The position numbers and the translations under genes are program-made. The notes beneath the pieces were generated by a model. It did not search any database and was not told where the DNA came from. It saw only the letters and a program-made list of their open reading frames with translations. DNA of 64,000 nt from Scatophagus argus (lineage: Eukaryota; Chordata; Actinopteri; Scatophagidae), in the NCBI RefSeq assembly GCF_020382885.2, contig NC_058496.1, positions 22,548,501 to 22,612,500 on the forward strand, in the 5' to 3' direction. This document shows, one piece after another, positions 25,491 through 60,000 of the stretch. Within the stretch, counting starts at the first letter, position 1, and every line of letters begins with the position of its first letter.

Positions 25491-25944
25491 TGCGTGTGTG
25501 TGTGTCAGAACGCAGCTCTGGCAGGGATCCCTGTGGTTCCACTTGAGGAGTCTTTGTGTTTTTGTGGTCGGGAGCGTCTCTGCCACAATCAGGACTCCGC
25601 CCACCGCTCCTCCTCTTCTTCTTCAGCTCCTTTCAGCCAGACTGGACTGACAGCTCATCATTCCTCCCACTTCTCCAGGTAAAACATCCCAGAGACTGAT
25701 GCTGCATTCACATCATGATGGGAAAACGGCAATCAGCCAAGAAAAGTTGAGTTTATATGCTTTCAGCTAACATTGATTATTTACTGAATGTCATTCAGTA
25801 AATAATCAACATTCAGTGAGTGCTGTGCCACATCACTCATGAATACAATTACAAATTTGTCACTTCTGAGGATCTTTTTACTTTCTGTTTCCCTGCAGGT
25901 ACAACAGCTCTGCGGTGACAGCCAGGCAGCTCTACCAAACTTGA
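24964..25944 (+). CDS. spmip10: Sperm microtubule inner protein 10 (TEX43), 4 exons
   Basis: Exons: 24964-25037, 25270-25378, 25509-25678, 25899-25944; phases close to 132 residues (human TEX43/SPMIP10 is 134). Three conserved blocks identify it: FSRQHPMIPKLYVMPWKQDM in exon 2, GIPVVPLEESLCFCGRERLCH in exons 3 (residues about 65-85), and HFSRYNSSAV across the exon 3-4 junction. They match the human protein's MIPRRYVMPW, PLEDSLFLNHSERLCH and PLSRYQSTV blocks. The human protein is testis-enriched and belongs to the proteins lining the inside of sperm-tail doublet microtubules; function here is inferred from orthology. In human the gene also lies at 5q23 between GRAMD2B and SLC12A2, as here. The start is ambiguous. 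The ATG at 24964 has a strong ACC context and joins through the donor at 25038. A second ATG at 25007 joins in frame only through the overlapping donor at 25042, giving 119 residues. Length favours the first. A TG/TGCG microsatellite abuts the exon 3 acceptor. Confidence 0.9.
25438..25505 (+). repeat. Compound TG / TGCG microsatellite
   Basis: A TG run passes into TGCG units and back to TG, ending three bases before the AG acceptor of spmip10 exon 3 (25507-25508). It replaces the usual pyrimidine tract. CG steps inside it make it prone to Z-DNA. Confidence 0.95.
25773..25809. repeat. Perfect 17-base inverted repeat
   Basis: Arms 25773-25789 and 25793-25809 are exactly complementary around a 3-base GTC loop, in the last intron of spmip10. 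No larger element with target duplication was recognised around it. Confidence 0.9.
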
Positions 25945-26813
25945 AGACACATCACACAAATGCAAATAACCTTTTCTGTCTGTGGTTTCAACACAGCTGC
26001 AGTGTATTTAATATTTAAGTTTACGCACATACAGTAATAGCAGGAAATTTGTTCCTTTATTTCAGTTTGCAAATGATAATTTGGTCCCATTTCTTTCTCA
26101 CATATAACATATATAATATACAGAATACTTTATTACACGTCCACATACTGTAGATCTACTGTAAGTACATATAGGCTACACATTGCATGTCCTTGAGTAG
26201 TAATTTGTGTTCTGTGTAATGGGACATATATAGACACAGAGCAAGGGGAGTGACATGCCCATGTTCATATTGTAGTTAATTATTATTTTTACATTTTCAT
26301 TTTTACTATTATTATGATTCAATTAGTAGGATGCTCAAAGTCCAGTCCTGCAGTTCTCATGTTGACCACAGGGTGTCAGTGTTTGTAAATGTAACCCATA
26401 TCAGGAGTTTCAGCACCACAGACAGAGCACCTTAATGAAATACAGTATGTCACTACATATTCAAGTTTATAAATTAACTAGCTTAGATTAATTTACTTTT
26501 TACTATTTCTACTTTTTACTTTCTACTACTGCTTAAAGCCTCTCATTTGAATGCTTAATAAATTCATGTTTGTGTTGTGATTCATAAAGTGACCACTTTG
26601 TGTACATACTGTCAATTCAAAAGGGCTAGCCCAGTAAAATGACTGTGCCCTGTTGTTATCATGACAAATGTAGTCTTACCTTCTGAGATAAATACAGTAA
26701 AATTAGTTAAATGGTTACATTTGTTACACTGGTCCCTGTTTTACTGTGCCTGTATTAATTGTTCAGTGTGCTTTGACAGAGAAAGCAGCTGTTGTTTCCT
26801 ATGCTAATCTCAA

Positions 26814-26853
<40 letters not shown>

Positions 26854-27783
26854 TCTGTGTGAATGTCTCAGTGTGTCACCAGCAGTGATGACAAATGGCT
26901 TTGTTCTGTGTTACCACACACACGTACAGACCTTAGACATTGGGATTTATGTTTATATTTCTGAGGTCTTTGTGAATAAAATGCAGTTCTTTTATTAAAT
27001 TCCTGCAGCTTTGTGAAAATTGTTCTTGTCCCCACGACAGTTCTGTTGTCAGCGAGAGTCCGTGTTTGGTTCTCTTTGCCCCAACGCTTAGGACAAATAA
27101 ACAGATTGACGCACAAGTGGAAAAACTCCGTAAAATCTCTGTTGCTGTCTCATCTCAAGTGTCCTTTCTGTCTCCTCTTCTCTTTTTTTCTATCGAGTAG
27201 GATGTTGCACGACGTGAGCCAAAGTTTGGTGCGTAATGGACACTGATACATCATTTCTTATTCTTCCTCCTCCTCTCCGCCGTGTTCTCGACATGCTGGG
27301 ATGTCTCGATAGTCCAGAGAGAGGGGAAGAGAGAAATGACAATGAACCGTTTCAGTCACCATCTGAGGGGACGATACGCTCGCCAGCTCGTAGATGGATG
27401 GACAGATGGACAGGCGGAGAGGACAGGGAAAGAGAGAGAGAGAGAGTGCTGGTGTCCTTTACGCACATTACGCACAGATCTCTCCGAGCGTCCTGGCGCG
27501 ACCAATAGCAGTAGTTTGCTCGATAACAGTAGGAGCGTAATTGACTGTGAGTGTGTAACTTTTGTCTCTAAATGTTTGATTTGGACTCCAGTTTTATGAC
27601 TTCTTTCTCTGTGGCTCTGCGGTTGTGTGTCTCCGCTCCGACTGCTTGGTACTAAATGCTGCGGTGCTGTTGCCTGAACCTCGTCTTGGTCTTAGAGCAG
27701 GTGTTTAATTCACGGTAACAGTTTGTTTGCATTTGTTCATTACTGACTCTTTGGACGGGTTTTATCTGTCTACCCGAGCGGCC
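25945..27783. other. spmip10 3' flank and slc12a2 promoter / 5' untranslated region
   Basis: The first kilobase is AT-rich without recognisable genes. A CA/GA microsatellite lies at 26814-26853. From about 27280 the GC and CpG content rises toward the slc12a2 start, with GA-rich stretches near 27420-27446, as expected for its promoter and 5' untranslated region. No TATA box was identified. A frame open from 27727 upstream of the slc12a2 ATG lacks an ATG and is read as untranslated leader. Confidence 0.45.
26814..26853 (+). repeat. CA/GA compound microsatellite
   Basis: About eight CA units followed by about eleven GA units. It is simple repeat DNA between spmip10 and slc12a2. Confidence 0.95.
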
Positions 27784-44968
<17,185 letters not shown>

Positions 44969-47396
44969 CAGACACACACACACAAACGTACACTGTCCAC
45001 ACACATACATGGTGTGTGTTTGTGTCCATGTCTATCTGTTCATGTGCAGCAGCACAAGAACAGATGTATTATCGTGCTTTAAGTCTTACGTCACACAGAT
45101 CTGAAACCGTCCTGCTGTGAAAAGAAAAAGGGTTTAAATCTAATTTGGTGTTTCCATTTGGCTCAGTTTAAGTAAATTTCTGTTATTAACAAATTAATCA
45201 ACCCAATCAACATTTAGATGGCTGTTTCTTTCACATTCAGCAATAACAGGCTGTATACTCTATGCCTTCTCTGTGTTTTACATAAATGGGAGTAACTACA
45301 GTAAATATCAATTTATTTTGTTTGCTTTAATTTAAAATGATATAATGATGATTTCAGAATATTTGTTGGTTTTCAAGTGATGTGTGATTATGAAGTAGTA
45401 TTTTTTTCACTGGGTTTCAAGTAGTATGACATTGTACCTCTGGTAACATTGTTTTGTAGATTATTTATTTTATTATATATTTATTAAAATATTAACTAAA
45501 CCACATGATTCTGACAAATTCGTTTCTATTTGGAGTTTACAATTAATTTCGAATTATTTTAGCTTCTGGACACGCACACACACACACACACATCAGACCT
45601 GTTGTCTTTCTGTTTGAGAATACAGCCTGCAAGCTGCATTCAACAACAGCAATGACACCAGCTAGGAGGAAAAAGTGCTGCAAAGCCCGTGCAACGTAGG
45701 CAGCTTGGACAAGTCAGCTACCACTGTTCCTAAAACCTTTTTTAACAAAATGACTCTTGGACAGACATCACAAACAAAGCTGAGGCAGGCCCACGTGTGT
45801 GTCAGAGGAGGAACAGATAAAAACAAATACAACAAGCATGAGTAAGATTAAAGAACTTATAGAGAGTAAATCATGAAAATGTAGACCAACAGATGACGCC
45901 TTGTTGCATTTTTGTCCAGAGGAAAGCTAACTAAAGTTCACATGTTGTCGCTATAAGTATCGGAAATAAGGTACCTTAATGATCACGTGAAGCCAACATT
46001 GTTGTGTTCGGGTTCGCTTTTCCTCTTGAATGCAGCTCACCACCTTTTATCAACACAACAGAAGAGCTGCTTCCCTGACAGAAGAAAAACGGCTCGGAGC
46101 TGAAAGCAAGGTTCGGCTTTAATGACATTTCACCTCAAATTGTTATGAATAAACTTTGAAATCCTTATTTCCAAGTCAGCGACGGAAGTAGAGGGTTGGT
46201 TCCGACGAGTTTTAAACCTCTTTAACTAGTCACTTGTCTTCATTGCTCGTAGATATGCACTGATGTCCTCTTGACTTGTGACAGATGGTTATGTCATAAC
46301 AGTCCTCACAGGAAAGTTAGAGTCAAGCTGCTTTACATGTTGTGTGTACAGTCAGCATGACGCTGCACGACTTCACTAACTTGGTCACTCTGGAAATCTT
46401 CAAACTGTTTCATGTGAGCTGCGTTTTGTAATAGTATGTCATTTTATGGGCGTAACACAAAACTGATTGCCAGCTGTTTGCACTAGTAAGAGCGAAGTAC
46501 ATTTCACCTGGGAGAAAAATATAAAGGTACTGATTATTAAAGGTGCGATTTTTAAGACATGTTCAGTTTAGTATTTAGCACTCAAAAATTAACTAACATT
46601 ATCAACAGAATGCGCAGAAACAACAGTGTGGCATATTGTCTCAAAGACATCTGTGTATTGTGTTGCTGAGGAATCTACTGAAGTTAGCATGCTAACCAGC
46701 TAGCCCCGTCCCATCCTGTCTTGTAATACCACTTTGTACCTCTAGAGGCCGATAGTCTCATAGCCTGCCGTAGTTCAAGCTGGGAGATCTACAGGAGTGC
46801 CGAGTTCATTCAGTGTCACAAGCTTCCTTTGTTTAGTCTAATAATAAAACATACTCGCAAAGTGTCAAGAAAGTGAATATTCTTACACCTGTTTTTTTTT
46901 CTTACTAAAGAGAAAAATACAACATACATCTTCTGAATTCAAATTTTTTTTTTCTTTTATCTAAACAAAAGTATTAGTGCAACACTGAAAATACTTCTCA
47001 GGTGCTGCATTCAGGCCCTTACTATGTCTATGTTGTGTGTTTTACTGTTGTAGCTGTTAAAGGTTGAGCTCATTTCAACTACTTACTATATGGTTGGATA
47101 GTTTTAATGCATCATATTCTATAAGATCATCATATGTATGTGATGTTGCTGTCCTATGAGAACCACATTTCTTTGAACTTTTCATGAGAGGAACAGTGTA
47201 TAGATTGTAACCTCCAATTGTTGCCAAAAACAGAAACAGTTTTCTTTTAGAAATAATGCAGAGAATAAGACCTTAGGCCCTGATTGCATTGTCATTTCAT
47301 TTGACTACCACTAGGTTGTCTCAAAGAAAAGAAAATGTGTGTCTTTCCTGATCACATGTTTACCTGAGCTTCATTTTCTTTATCCAAGCAGCCAGA
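44969..47396. other. slc12a2 3' untranslated region, then nudt12 promoter and leader
   Basis: The first part is the slc12a2 3' untranslated region; no early AATAAA was found, and an AT-rich stretch near 45340-45500 may contain a variant signal. CA repeats occur near 44971 and 45575-45592. The nudt12 coding exon is preceded by an acceptor-like TTTATCCAAGCAG at about 47379-47391, so an untranslated first exon probably lies further upstream, perhaps in the more CpG-bearing stretch near 46000-46250. It could not be fixed. A TTAGCATGCTAACCAGCTAGC phrase near 46683-46703 resembles fish dispersed repeats. Confidence 0.4.
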
Positions 47397-52487
<5,091 letters not shown>

Positions 52488-52750
52488 CCTTCAGCACTTG
52501 ACCTCCAGCAAGTTTAGGCAGACCTGCAGATGGTCACATAGCTTTAAATAACCAGCAACTGTCTAAACTGACTCCAAATCATCTGAATGCTCACTGTATG
52601 TGGAATGATACAGCGTTTGTAACACCTACAATTAAAAGCAAAGACAGAACTGTACAAAATGGGAGAGATGACAAAGAATCCACTCTTTACTTGAAAGCGA
52701 CAGTCACTTCAGATCCTTGGTTTGAACTTAAACAGTGTGACCATTGATCA

Positions 52751-52756
52751 AATAAA
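52751..52756 (+). terminator. Polyadenylation signal AATAAA for nudt12
   Basis: A canonical AATAAA lies about 264 bases after the nudt12 stop, in CAAATAAAAGG. It is the likely 3' end of the transcript. Confidence 0.6.
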
Positions 52757-53109
52757 AGGCAACAGTAGAAACAAATGACGAAAATCTCACTGTTAGGATA
52801 CCAGACAAATGGTGAAATCTTTCATCTGTTTCACACACCTGTAACAGAAGATTTGGGGGTTTTTTTTGTTTGTTTTTTTTACAGTTAACCAAAACATGAA
52901 CTTAATGAGAAATTAATTATTTATATTTAATTATTATAATTACCTATCTCAAACCCCACTGTCAAAATCGAATGTCAGCCATACTTAGGCATTTATTAAA
53001 TTTAGCTTAATGCAGAATTCACAAGCTAAGACTCAGTGATTATAAAATCAAAATAACTTCGAAACAGCAAAATGGCTGAACACTGACACTGATACAAACC
53101 GAAATGTAC

Positions 53110-53540
53110 TGGAAATATTACATTTCTTAATGTAACTAATTCTCACTATCTCTGGTAACTTTTTGTCCAACATGCTACTGTTGCAAATGTATACATGTTA
53201 GCATGACAACATGGTCAACATTACGCATTAAACATGAGCATGTTACTGTGAGCCTTTATTTTTAAAGATTTTTGGGGGGTTTTTTCCCCATTTTTCATGG
53301 TTGGCAGTTGAACTACTGTATAATAGAAATGTGGAGACAAAATGGTCACACGCGACTTTGGGTAGGCCATGGTAGGCCTAATATTGTAATACCATGAAAC
53401 CATGCTATTAAGCTAGCAGATTATGTGCTAACATTAGCGTGTTAGCATGCTAGCTTGTTAGAATTCAGTTCAAAGTAAAGCTGAGGCTAACAATCCTGAG
53501 CTAAAATTAAACTTTCTGCATGGCCAAATACAACATATGT
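53110..53540. repeat. Dispersed repeat with GTTAGCATGCTAGC motifs
   Basis: Repeated short palindromic phrases (TGTTAGCATGACAACATGG near 53198; GTGCTAACATTAGCGTGTTAGCATGCTAGCTTGTTAG near 53427-53462) are typical of the 3' part of the repeat family represented at 890-1225 and 32640-33175. A similar TGCTAACATTAGCATGCTAACC phrase occurs near 57867-57889. Confidence 0.55.
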
Positions 53541-54052
53541 AACAACAATGCAACATATATACATACCACTGTGATAAATTGTACAACCCTATGTCAGAGT
53601 TTCATGAACTGCTGTGCATTGTTCTGGTGTCTGACAGTCCTTCAAACTCACAAATCTGTTGCATGTCTCACTGACTGTAGCAACAAGCCCTCCACCGAGG
53701 CAGGGCAGCTAAACCTGCAACATATAGAGAATAAATTGTTTTCATTTCATGCCACAGCTTTCTTTTTGCCCCTCTAGAGGTAAAGATATAGTACAGCTGT
53801 GTTATCTACGTTTTTTATTCACCCAGCTATTTTGTTTTCTGCTGTGTAATGGCCATTGCAGCCACAAGGAGTCACAAACTTTCCATAGGCTTTTATTCTT
53901 GTTTTTCATGCAGCACTGGAGCGTTTAGTTATGTTGGTCTGCAGTGTTTGCATTAAAGTGACTGTGAGATAAACAGTTTCACAGATCAGATAAGAACAGT
54001 TGGTCTGCCCACTCAGTGTTTCAATATCATTTTTCCCCAGAACACCATGAGA

Positions 54053-57000
54053 TTATATATTCTGTGATGTTATATATCCTGGCTCACAGGTCAACTGATA
54101 GACACAGTGACTGTGCATGTTAGCTATGAATTCACGAAAACAGTGTTTCAAAGCAATTTCTTTCTGACTTGTCAGCTCAGTCTGTCTAGTCTCTTCCTCT
54201 TTCTGAAGAAAAAAGGTGTTACCTTCTTGCATCAGATAGAGCAGAGCAGCGTCGTCCGCTTGGCTCTCTTCAGATATAAAAACTCTGTCCGGATGAAGGC
54301 AGTTGATTGCGTAATCAGGTTTACAGGATTGGAGAGAAACCAGTTGGCGCTCTGTGATTACTGGAGCATTAGAAACATATTCTGTGTCCAGTTTGAGAGC
54401 TGACATTTGGATAATGACATGATTGATCGACAGCAGAGAGGTGTCTTCATGTAGATCTTCCTCAGAGGAGTGCAGAGAGATTGGACTGACCATGATGAGA
54501 CTTTTCTGTACATCAGTTACCCTGAAGTCCTCTATATCTAGGAAGTTTCTCTGTGCAGTTTTCTGTTGAAGGGAATAATGCATTGGAATTTAATTGGGAA
54601 AAACTAGTTAATGAACAGAAAGTGCTGCTGATAAAGAAAAGTTTAGATGTTTGGCTGTCTCTCACAGCAGTCTACTGAAACTCTGACTGTTCTGTGAGTG
54701 GACCACCCGGCAATTGATTTTTTCATTTGAATGATTGAATGATGAAGCCTCATCATAAGGCTCCAGTGAAGAGCTGAAACAGATGCATAATTGTTCCCTG
54801 AAATTCAACCAAAAAGTAGTTAAATAATGTCTGATTACATGGATGGATCACTCAATCTGTCACCAACATAACTGCTTAAATGCTCCAGAATAACTGAAAG
54901 GTAACACTGAAATAATTCTGTTAAATTGAATTAATTAAAATTCTTACTGACTAGACACATTTTATGATCACTCAATTTTCATTTTGTTTATCTGCTAATC
55001 AGATGAGATTGTTTAAATTTGACATATAATAGAAAATCAACTTCTTTAGAGAATTTGCTATAACCACACTTATTTGCATACTTTCCTTTTATAAAAAAAT
55101 AAGTTGGTTGTTGTATTCTGTCTTGTTTCTAGATAATGAGACTAATTCGCAGAAAATTGTCAGAAACAGAAACTGACACTTGTGAAAAGCAAGTCTTGAA
55201 AGTTGAATATGAGATGAAAGAACACAGTTGTTTTTTGCTATAAATCTTAATCTTAATCTATAAATCTATGAGACGAGCAGAGCACCTGGCGGTTTGGGTC
55301 CATCAGCCACTGGCCTGTATTACTGCCCCTGGGGTTGGAGATGGGTGGGAAAAAGTATGACTTGTACCTGCATAGTAATGGTAGAAAAGAAGAATTCAAT
55401 TGAATGGCTAGAATAGGAAAGAAGAAAAAAAAAAAGATGTGACTGTGTGTTGATTGTGTTTACTCACACAGTCCTTGACAGGATAGAAATGATAAACACA
55501 GCAACAGCCAGCAACAGCAGAGGAGTCACCGCGGCTACCACTGGTACCTCATCTGAAATGGAAAAGCATTCATGGTTAGCAGAGATTTATTTTGAAGCCA
55601 GGATGAAATTACTGCAGGTAGCAGTAAGCACATGATGGGAAACACTGAGACTTTATACCATGGGGGTTTCGAAGTCTGAGACAGCGGGCCTTCCCTCAGT
55701 CAAAGGAAAGAGGTGCCCCTTCAGTCTGCCCTGAGCTAGTCTCCATAGTTTGGGCCAATTCAATATATAACGTTCTGCCATAAGACATATCAGCTTCTGG
55801 ATTTGTAAAACAGTAAAATTTCCCAAAACTCTCTGAGCCATGTCTTTAACCAGATCATATACGTTTAAGTAATTCTGTGTGATCTCATTTGATAGCTGAT
55901 GTAATAACTAGTGCAGCATTCCATTCCATTCACTGAGCCTCCCCTGAAACTGTGCAGAGTCCCCCTGACAGCAGTTTACATCTGCATCTCATACAAGATG
56001 GATGCAAAAATATCTGAATCATTGACTGGACTCTTGGCCAGTGACCACTGAATTGTCATTTCACCAAGCACAGAGATTTTCATTGTCCACAAATAATTTT
56101 CCAGGCCATACCTGCGGCAGACCTCAGAGTTCAATGCACCGCAGCTTAGGAAACTCAAGCAAATTAAGAAAACATCCTCAACAATTTGTCAACATATGCA
56201 TGTAGAAGAAAACATCCTGCAAAGTGAGAGAAAAGCAGAAACAATTCCCACTGTTTACGTTTCTGCATTTTCTTGTGTTGTCTCTCTTTGCAGTCACTGG
56301 TGATGTTTTTCCACTGTACGTGCTAACAACTAAACACCAAAAAGAAATGACAAAACACTAAATTATTTGAGAACCTGATTAATGCTATAAGTACAATATA
56401 ATGAACCAGTTTTCTTTATTCATTGCTTGCCCAAAAACCCCACCAAACCAAAGTAACATTCTGCTTTTAGAATAGAACACAGAGCAAGAGCAATCCGTTT
56501 TACTCACCAAAGACTGTTCTTGCAGGGATGATGTTCTGGGAAATGTTATCAGCCAATAGGACAAGAGAATACTCAGTGTTGGGTTTTAGGTCGAGGAGGA
56601 TGTGCTGCCATTGGTCTGGCCACAAAGACAGAGCTTGAAAGGAGAGAATATTCTGTATTTACAGATAGAAAAAAAAATACAAAAAAAACCAAAAAAACAA
56701 CTTGCAAATGTCACTTAAAGTACATTCACAGTCACATAGTGGAGGCAGGATAAAAGCTTCCTAACAGCAGTGAGAGAACGTATATATATATGCCATTTTT
56801 ACTTTTTATATGACATGAATACATGTTTTTAACAAGAAACTGAGGTTGGATGTCATCTTAAATATTATTAAAAAGCACAAACTATGTTTTTTAATTACAA
56901 CTTTTGACAATTAAAAAGTACTGTGACAAAAAATTTGCTGTGAAAATAGAACATGTTCATTATACTGTGACTTAAACTGGACAATAAACCAAGAGACTGA

Positions 57001-60000
57001 CGAGACCGCTTTGTAAACCTACTTTGTCTCTCTGACTCTTTCCTCAGCATCACTCTGTATCTGTTCACTCTGACTGGTCCGGACTTCCTTTGCCACTCCC
57101 ATGCAGCAGTCACTGTAGTCTTGGTGGTGCCCAAAACTTTTAGATTGACTGCCTCCATCAGAGCTGAGAGAACACACAAAAGTATGTCCTGTCAGACGTC
57201 TCTGTGGATGTTTTCTGTCGTGAGGAGGAAGCACAACAACAGGGGGTACCCAATATTTCGGTTTAAAACACAACTTCAGTTCAACCATTCCTTAGTAAAT
57301 ATAATCTAAACTTTCAGTCTAGTCTCAACAATAATGCAATCTAAAAATGTACTGTAAAGGATGTGATGACCTGCCTCCATTCTACATCTGGACTCAAGTC
57401 AGCAAAGCCTGTTCAGTGTTTCATACCTCATCTTAAAAGGTATTTTATTAATGCATCATGGCCCAGGGTTGTTTTCATGCATTTACCCTGCTGACAGTCT
57501 TTGATTTCATATTTAGTCAAAACGTTTTTGTTTGTTTGTTCTTGGCATTTGCTTCTTTCTATGCATACTCTTACATTGTCTCACTTGCAGCTGTGAAGCC
57601 TTCACTGAGTGCTGACTAAATGTTTTGTCTACTTATTCAGAAAAAACGAACAAAAGAGTGTCTACATCTTCAAAAGTTGTTTGAGTTTTACCATTCAATC
57701 AAAGAGCAAAAGTCATGAGATTGCAAAACTAATACCAAGATTAAATCCATTTTTGTGTACATTCATTACCCTATTGCAAGGAAAAGTTGATTTTTCTGGC
57801 ACCACTGATCTTCTGCAATCCTTATTCCCTTCTCCATCCTTCACAGCATTGGTTGTGAAAGTAATAATGCTAACATTAGCATGCTAACCGTGAAGACAGT
57901 TTCTTTGCTGAGGGTTTAAATCACAGATGGATCAATTTATTGTTTTCTGCTTTGCTTCAAACAGTGGAGAAAATTTCACTTATTCCACCTGGGTGCATTC
58001 ATGATCACCACTACATGTTTCCATCTCCTCTGACTGGGACCAGTTTTTACCTCCCTGTTGCAGACTGGCAGGCAGTGACTGAGGAGATCCACATTGCTGG
58101 TTGTAGACAGGGAATACACTGATCAGGTAAGATTCATTCGAGGGGTCAACATCTGTAAACACACCACAGTTAGTATACCTGTACATGCAAGAAGAACACA
58201 CTGCATGAGAGTAGAATAAACATGTTATATATTTGTAATATGCCTTCGTCTTAGATGAAAATGTTTACAGCAACAGTCACTGGTCATGAGAAACAACCAC
58301 ATGAACAGTTTGATGCTTCTATCATTTGATGCACATGATAAAGCATTCAGTTTAGAGATATGTGTGAAGATATCCCCCAGTTCAACGGAAGACCAGTTCT
58401 ATTTTTGCTATTCAATAAATAGCATGAAAAGACCTAAAACAATGATGTTTGACTATTTTCAGTGGTGGATTAATTCCCATTCTGTGCTCTTGCGAGTATT
58501 TCAAGCAGAAGTGTACATACAGTGTATTTGGGATTGAGTCAAGATAAACTACAGTGCATGTGTTCAGGATAATGAAGGAAAGCTCCCTGAGTGCAACAGG
58601 GTGGCTCACTGATGTTTTTTTTTATTATTGTTTTTGAACAAGAGTGGAGCCCTATGTCATAGAGGAAGAGGAAGTTTTGCTAACATACAATACTTGTCAG
58701 GACACATTCAGTGCTGGAGTATCACCACGATTGAAATGACAATATGTTTAGCCACTGGGCTTAGTTTATATAGAGCGCCATTTTATTCAGAGAGAAAGTG
58801 AATGCAAATGAGTGCTTATCTTAGTTATCTTCAGGCCAAAGCAAATGCACCAGATTATGAAGCCATTGTGCAGATAGGATGGAAGATGTTAGTGGTGTCA
58901 GAGATCGCATTCTGACCTTAGCTGCTGAAACTGATCAGCATAGCTTGTCAGGGGACACCTTTTTGGCACGCTCTCTTCATTGATAACCACACCTGTTTGT
59001 TTGCATACTAGAACTGGGAATAAATAGGGATATGAAATAAATGTGGCATTATGAAATGAAAGTGCCATGAAATAAATAAATGTGGCATTAGGAAATAAAA
59101 GTCCTGTGGAATAAATAAATGTAATCTTATGAAAAACATTGAAATAAATAAATATGTTTATTTATTTATGGGGTTTATTTCATAGCCATGTTCTTTTCTT
59201 TTATAGTTTTTAAAATTTTTTAATTAATTTGACTTTCCGTTTCAACCTGCTTGTGAAGCACAAAGTGCTCAGATATTGAGAGATACATACTGATCTGCCA
59301 CAGAAACTTCAATGTCAGGAGAGCATCTGCCTGCTGAATTAGTGACATCTTCACACTGACATGCAGCTTTGTTCAAAACATTAAATGTAGGACAATTCTT
59401 TAATCGGGTAAAGCTGAATATTTTCCAAACGATTCATTCAGAAATAAAAAGATGTTGAATACACCAACAGAGCTGTACCTAATATGACAGTGGTGGTGTT
59501 GAACCTGTCCACTGTTTTCCAGCGGCTGGTAGATGGACGAGTCTCAGAGTGCCACTGAACAACAAAGTGACTGACAGGTGGTGCAGAGGGTGGGGCTGTG
59601 GGCTTCTCCCACTGGACAAGAAGGCCTTTCAAGGCAGGGAAAGTGCTGGAAACCCACAAGTTTCTGACTGAAGGGAGAGCTACAGAAAACAAGTATTGGG
59701 ATTATTTGTGATTAAAAAGAACAAACTTCCCTTCATCTTCATATTCAACTTCATCACCATAACCAGCATGAACACAAACATATCAACATCGGTGCTTATC
59801 ATTTTACAGAGTCATGGAAGAAGAGGGTGTTTATTGTCACTGAATGCTGCCCACTGCCCTGTTTGATTTAAGATTCTTTGGTTTTTAAAAATAAACAAAT
59901 TCAACTGCTGAATTTCTGTTGATGTTTTAACGAGTAAATAAAAAAGGACTGGTTTGACTGGTGAAGTGCTGTGTTGTAATCTGTCTTATCTGAACACATC

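Larger units (their letters stand above)
52488..54052. other. Convergent 3' flanks of nudt12 and the cytokine receptor
   Basis: Holds the 3' untranslated regions of two genes transcribed toward each other, plus a dispersed repeat at 53110-53540 (listed). A good polyadenylation signal for nudt12 is at 52751. For the receptor, no clear minus-strand AATAAA was identified close to its stop. No further gene was recognised. Confidence 0.45.

Noticed and set aside
25438..25650. Open frames with Cys-Val repeats over the TG microsatellite
   Set aside because: Artefacts of translating a dinucleotide repeat; only the part after 25509, in the spmip10 frame, is coding.
27727..27783. In-frame extension upstream of the slc12a2 ATG
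   Set aside because: It begins with TTG, not ATG. The ATG at 27784 has an excellent context and starts a tail with the expected NKCC1 motifs.
54107..54403. Plus-strand open frame opposite the receptor's last exon
   Set aside because: Shadow of the minus-strand cytoplasmic-tail frame, which carries the phase-consistent splice junction and stop.
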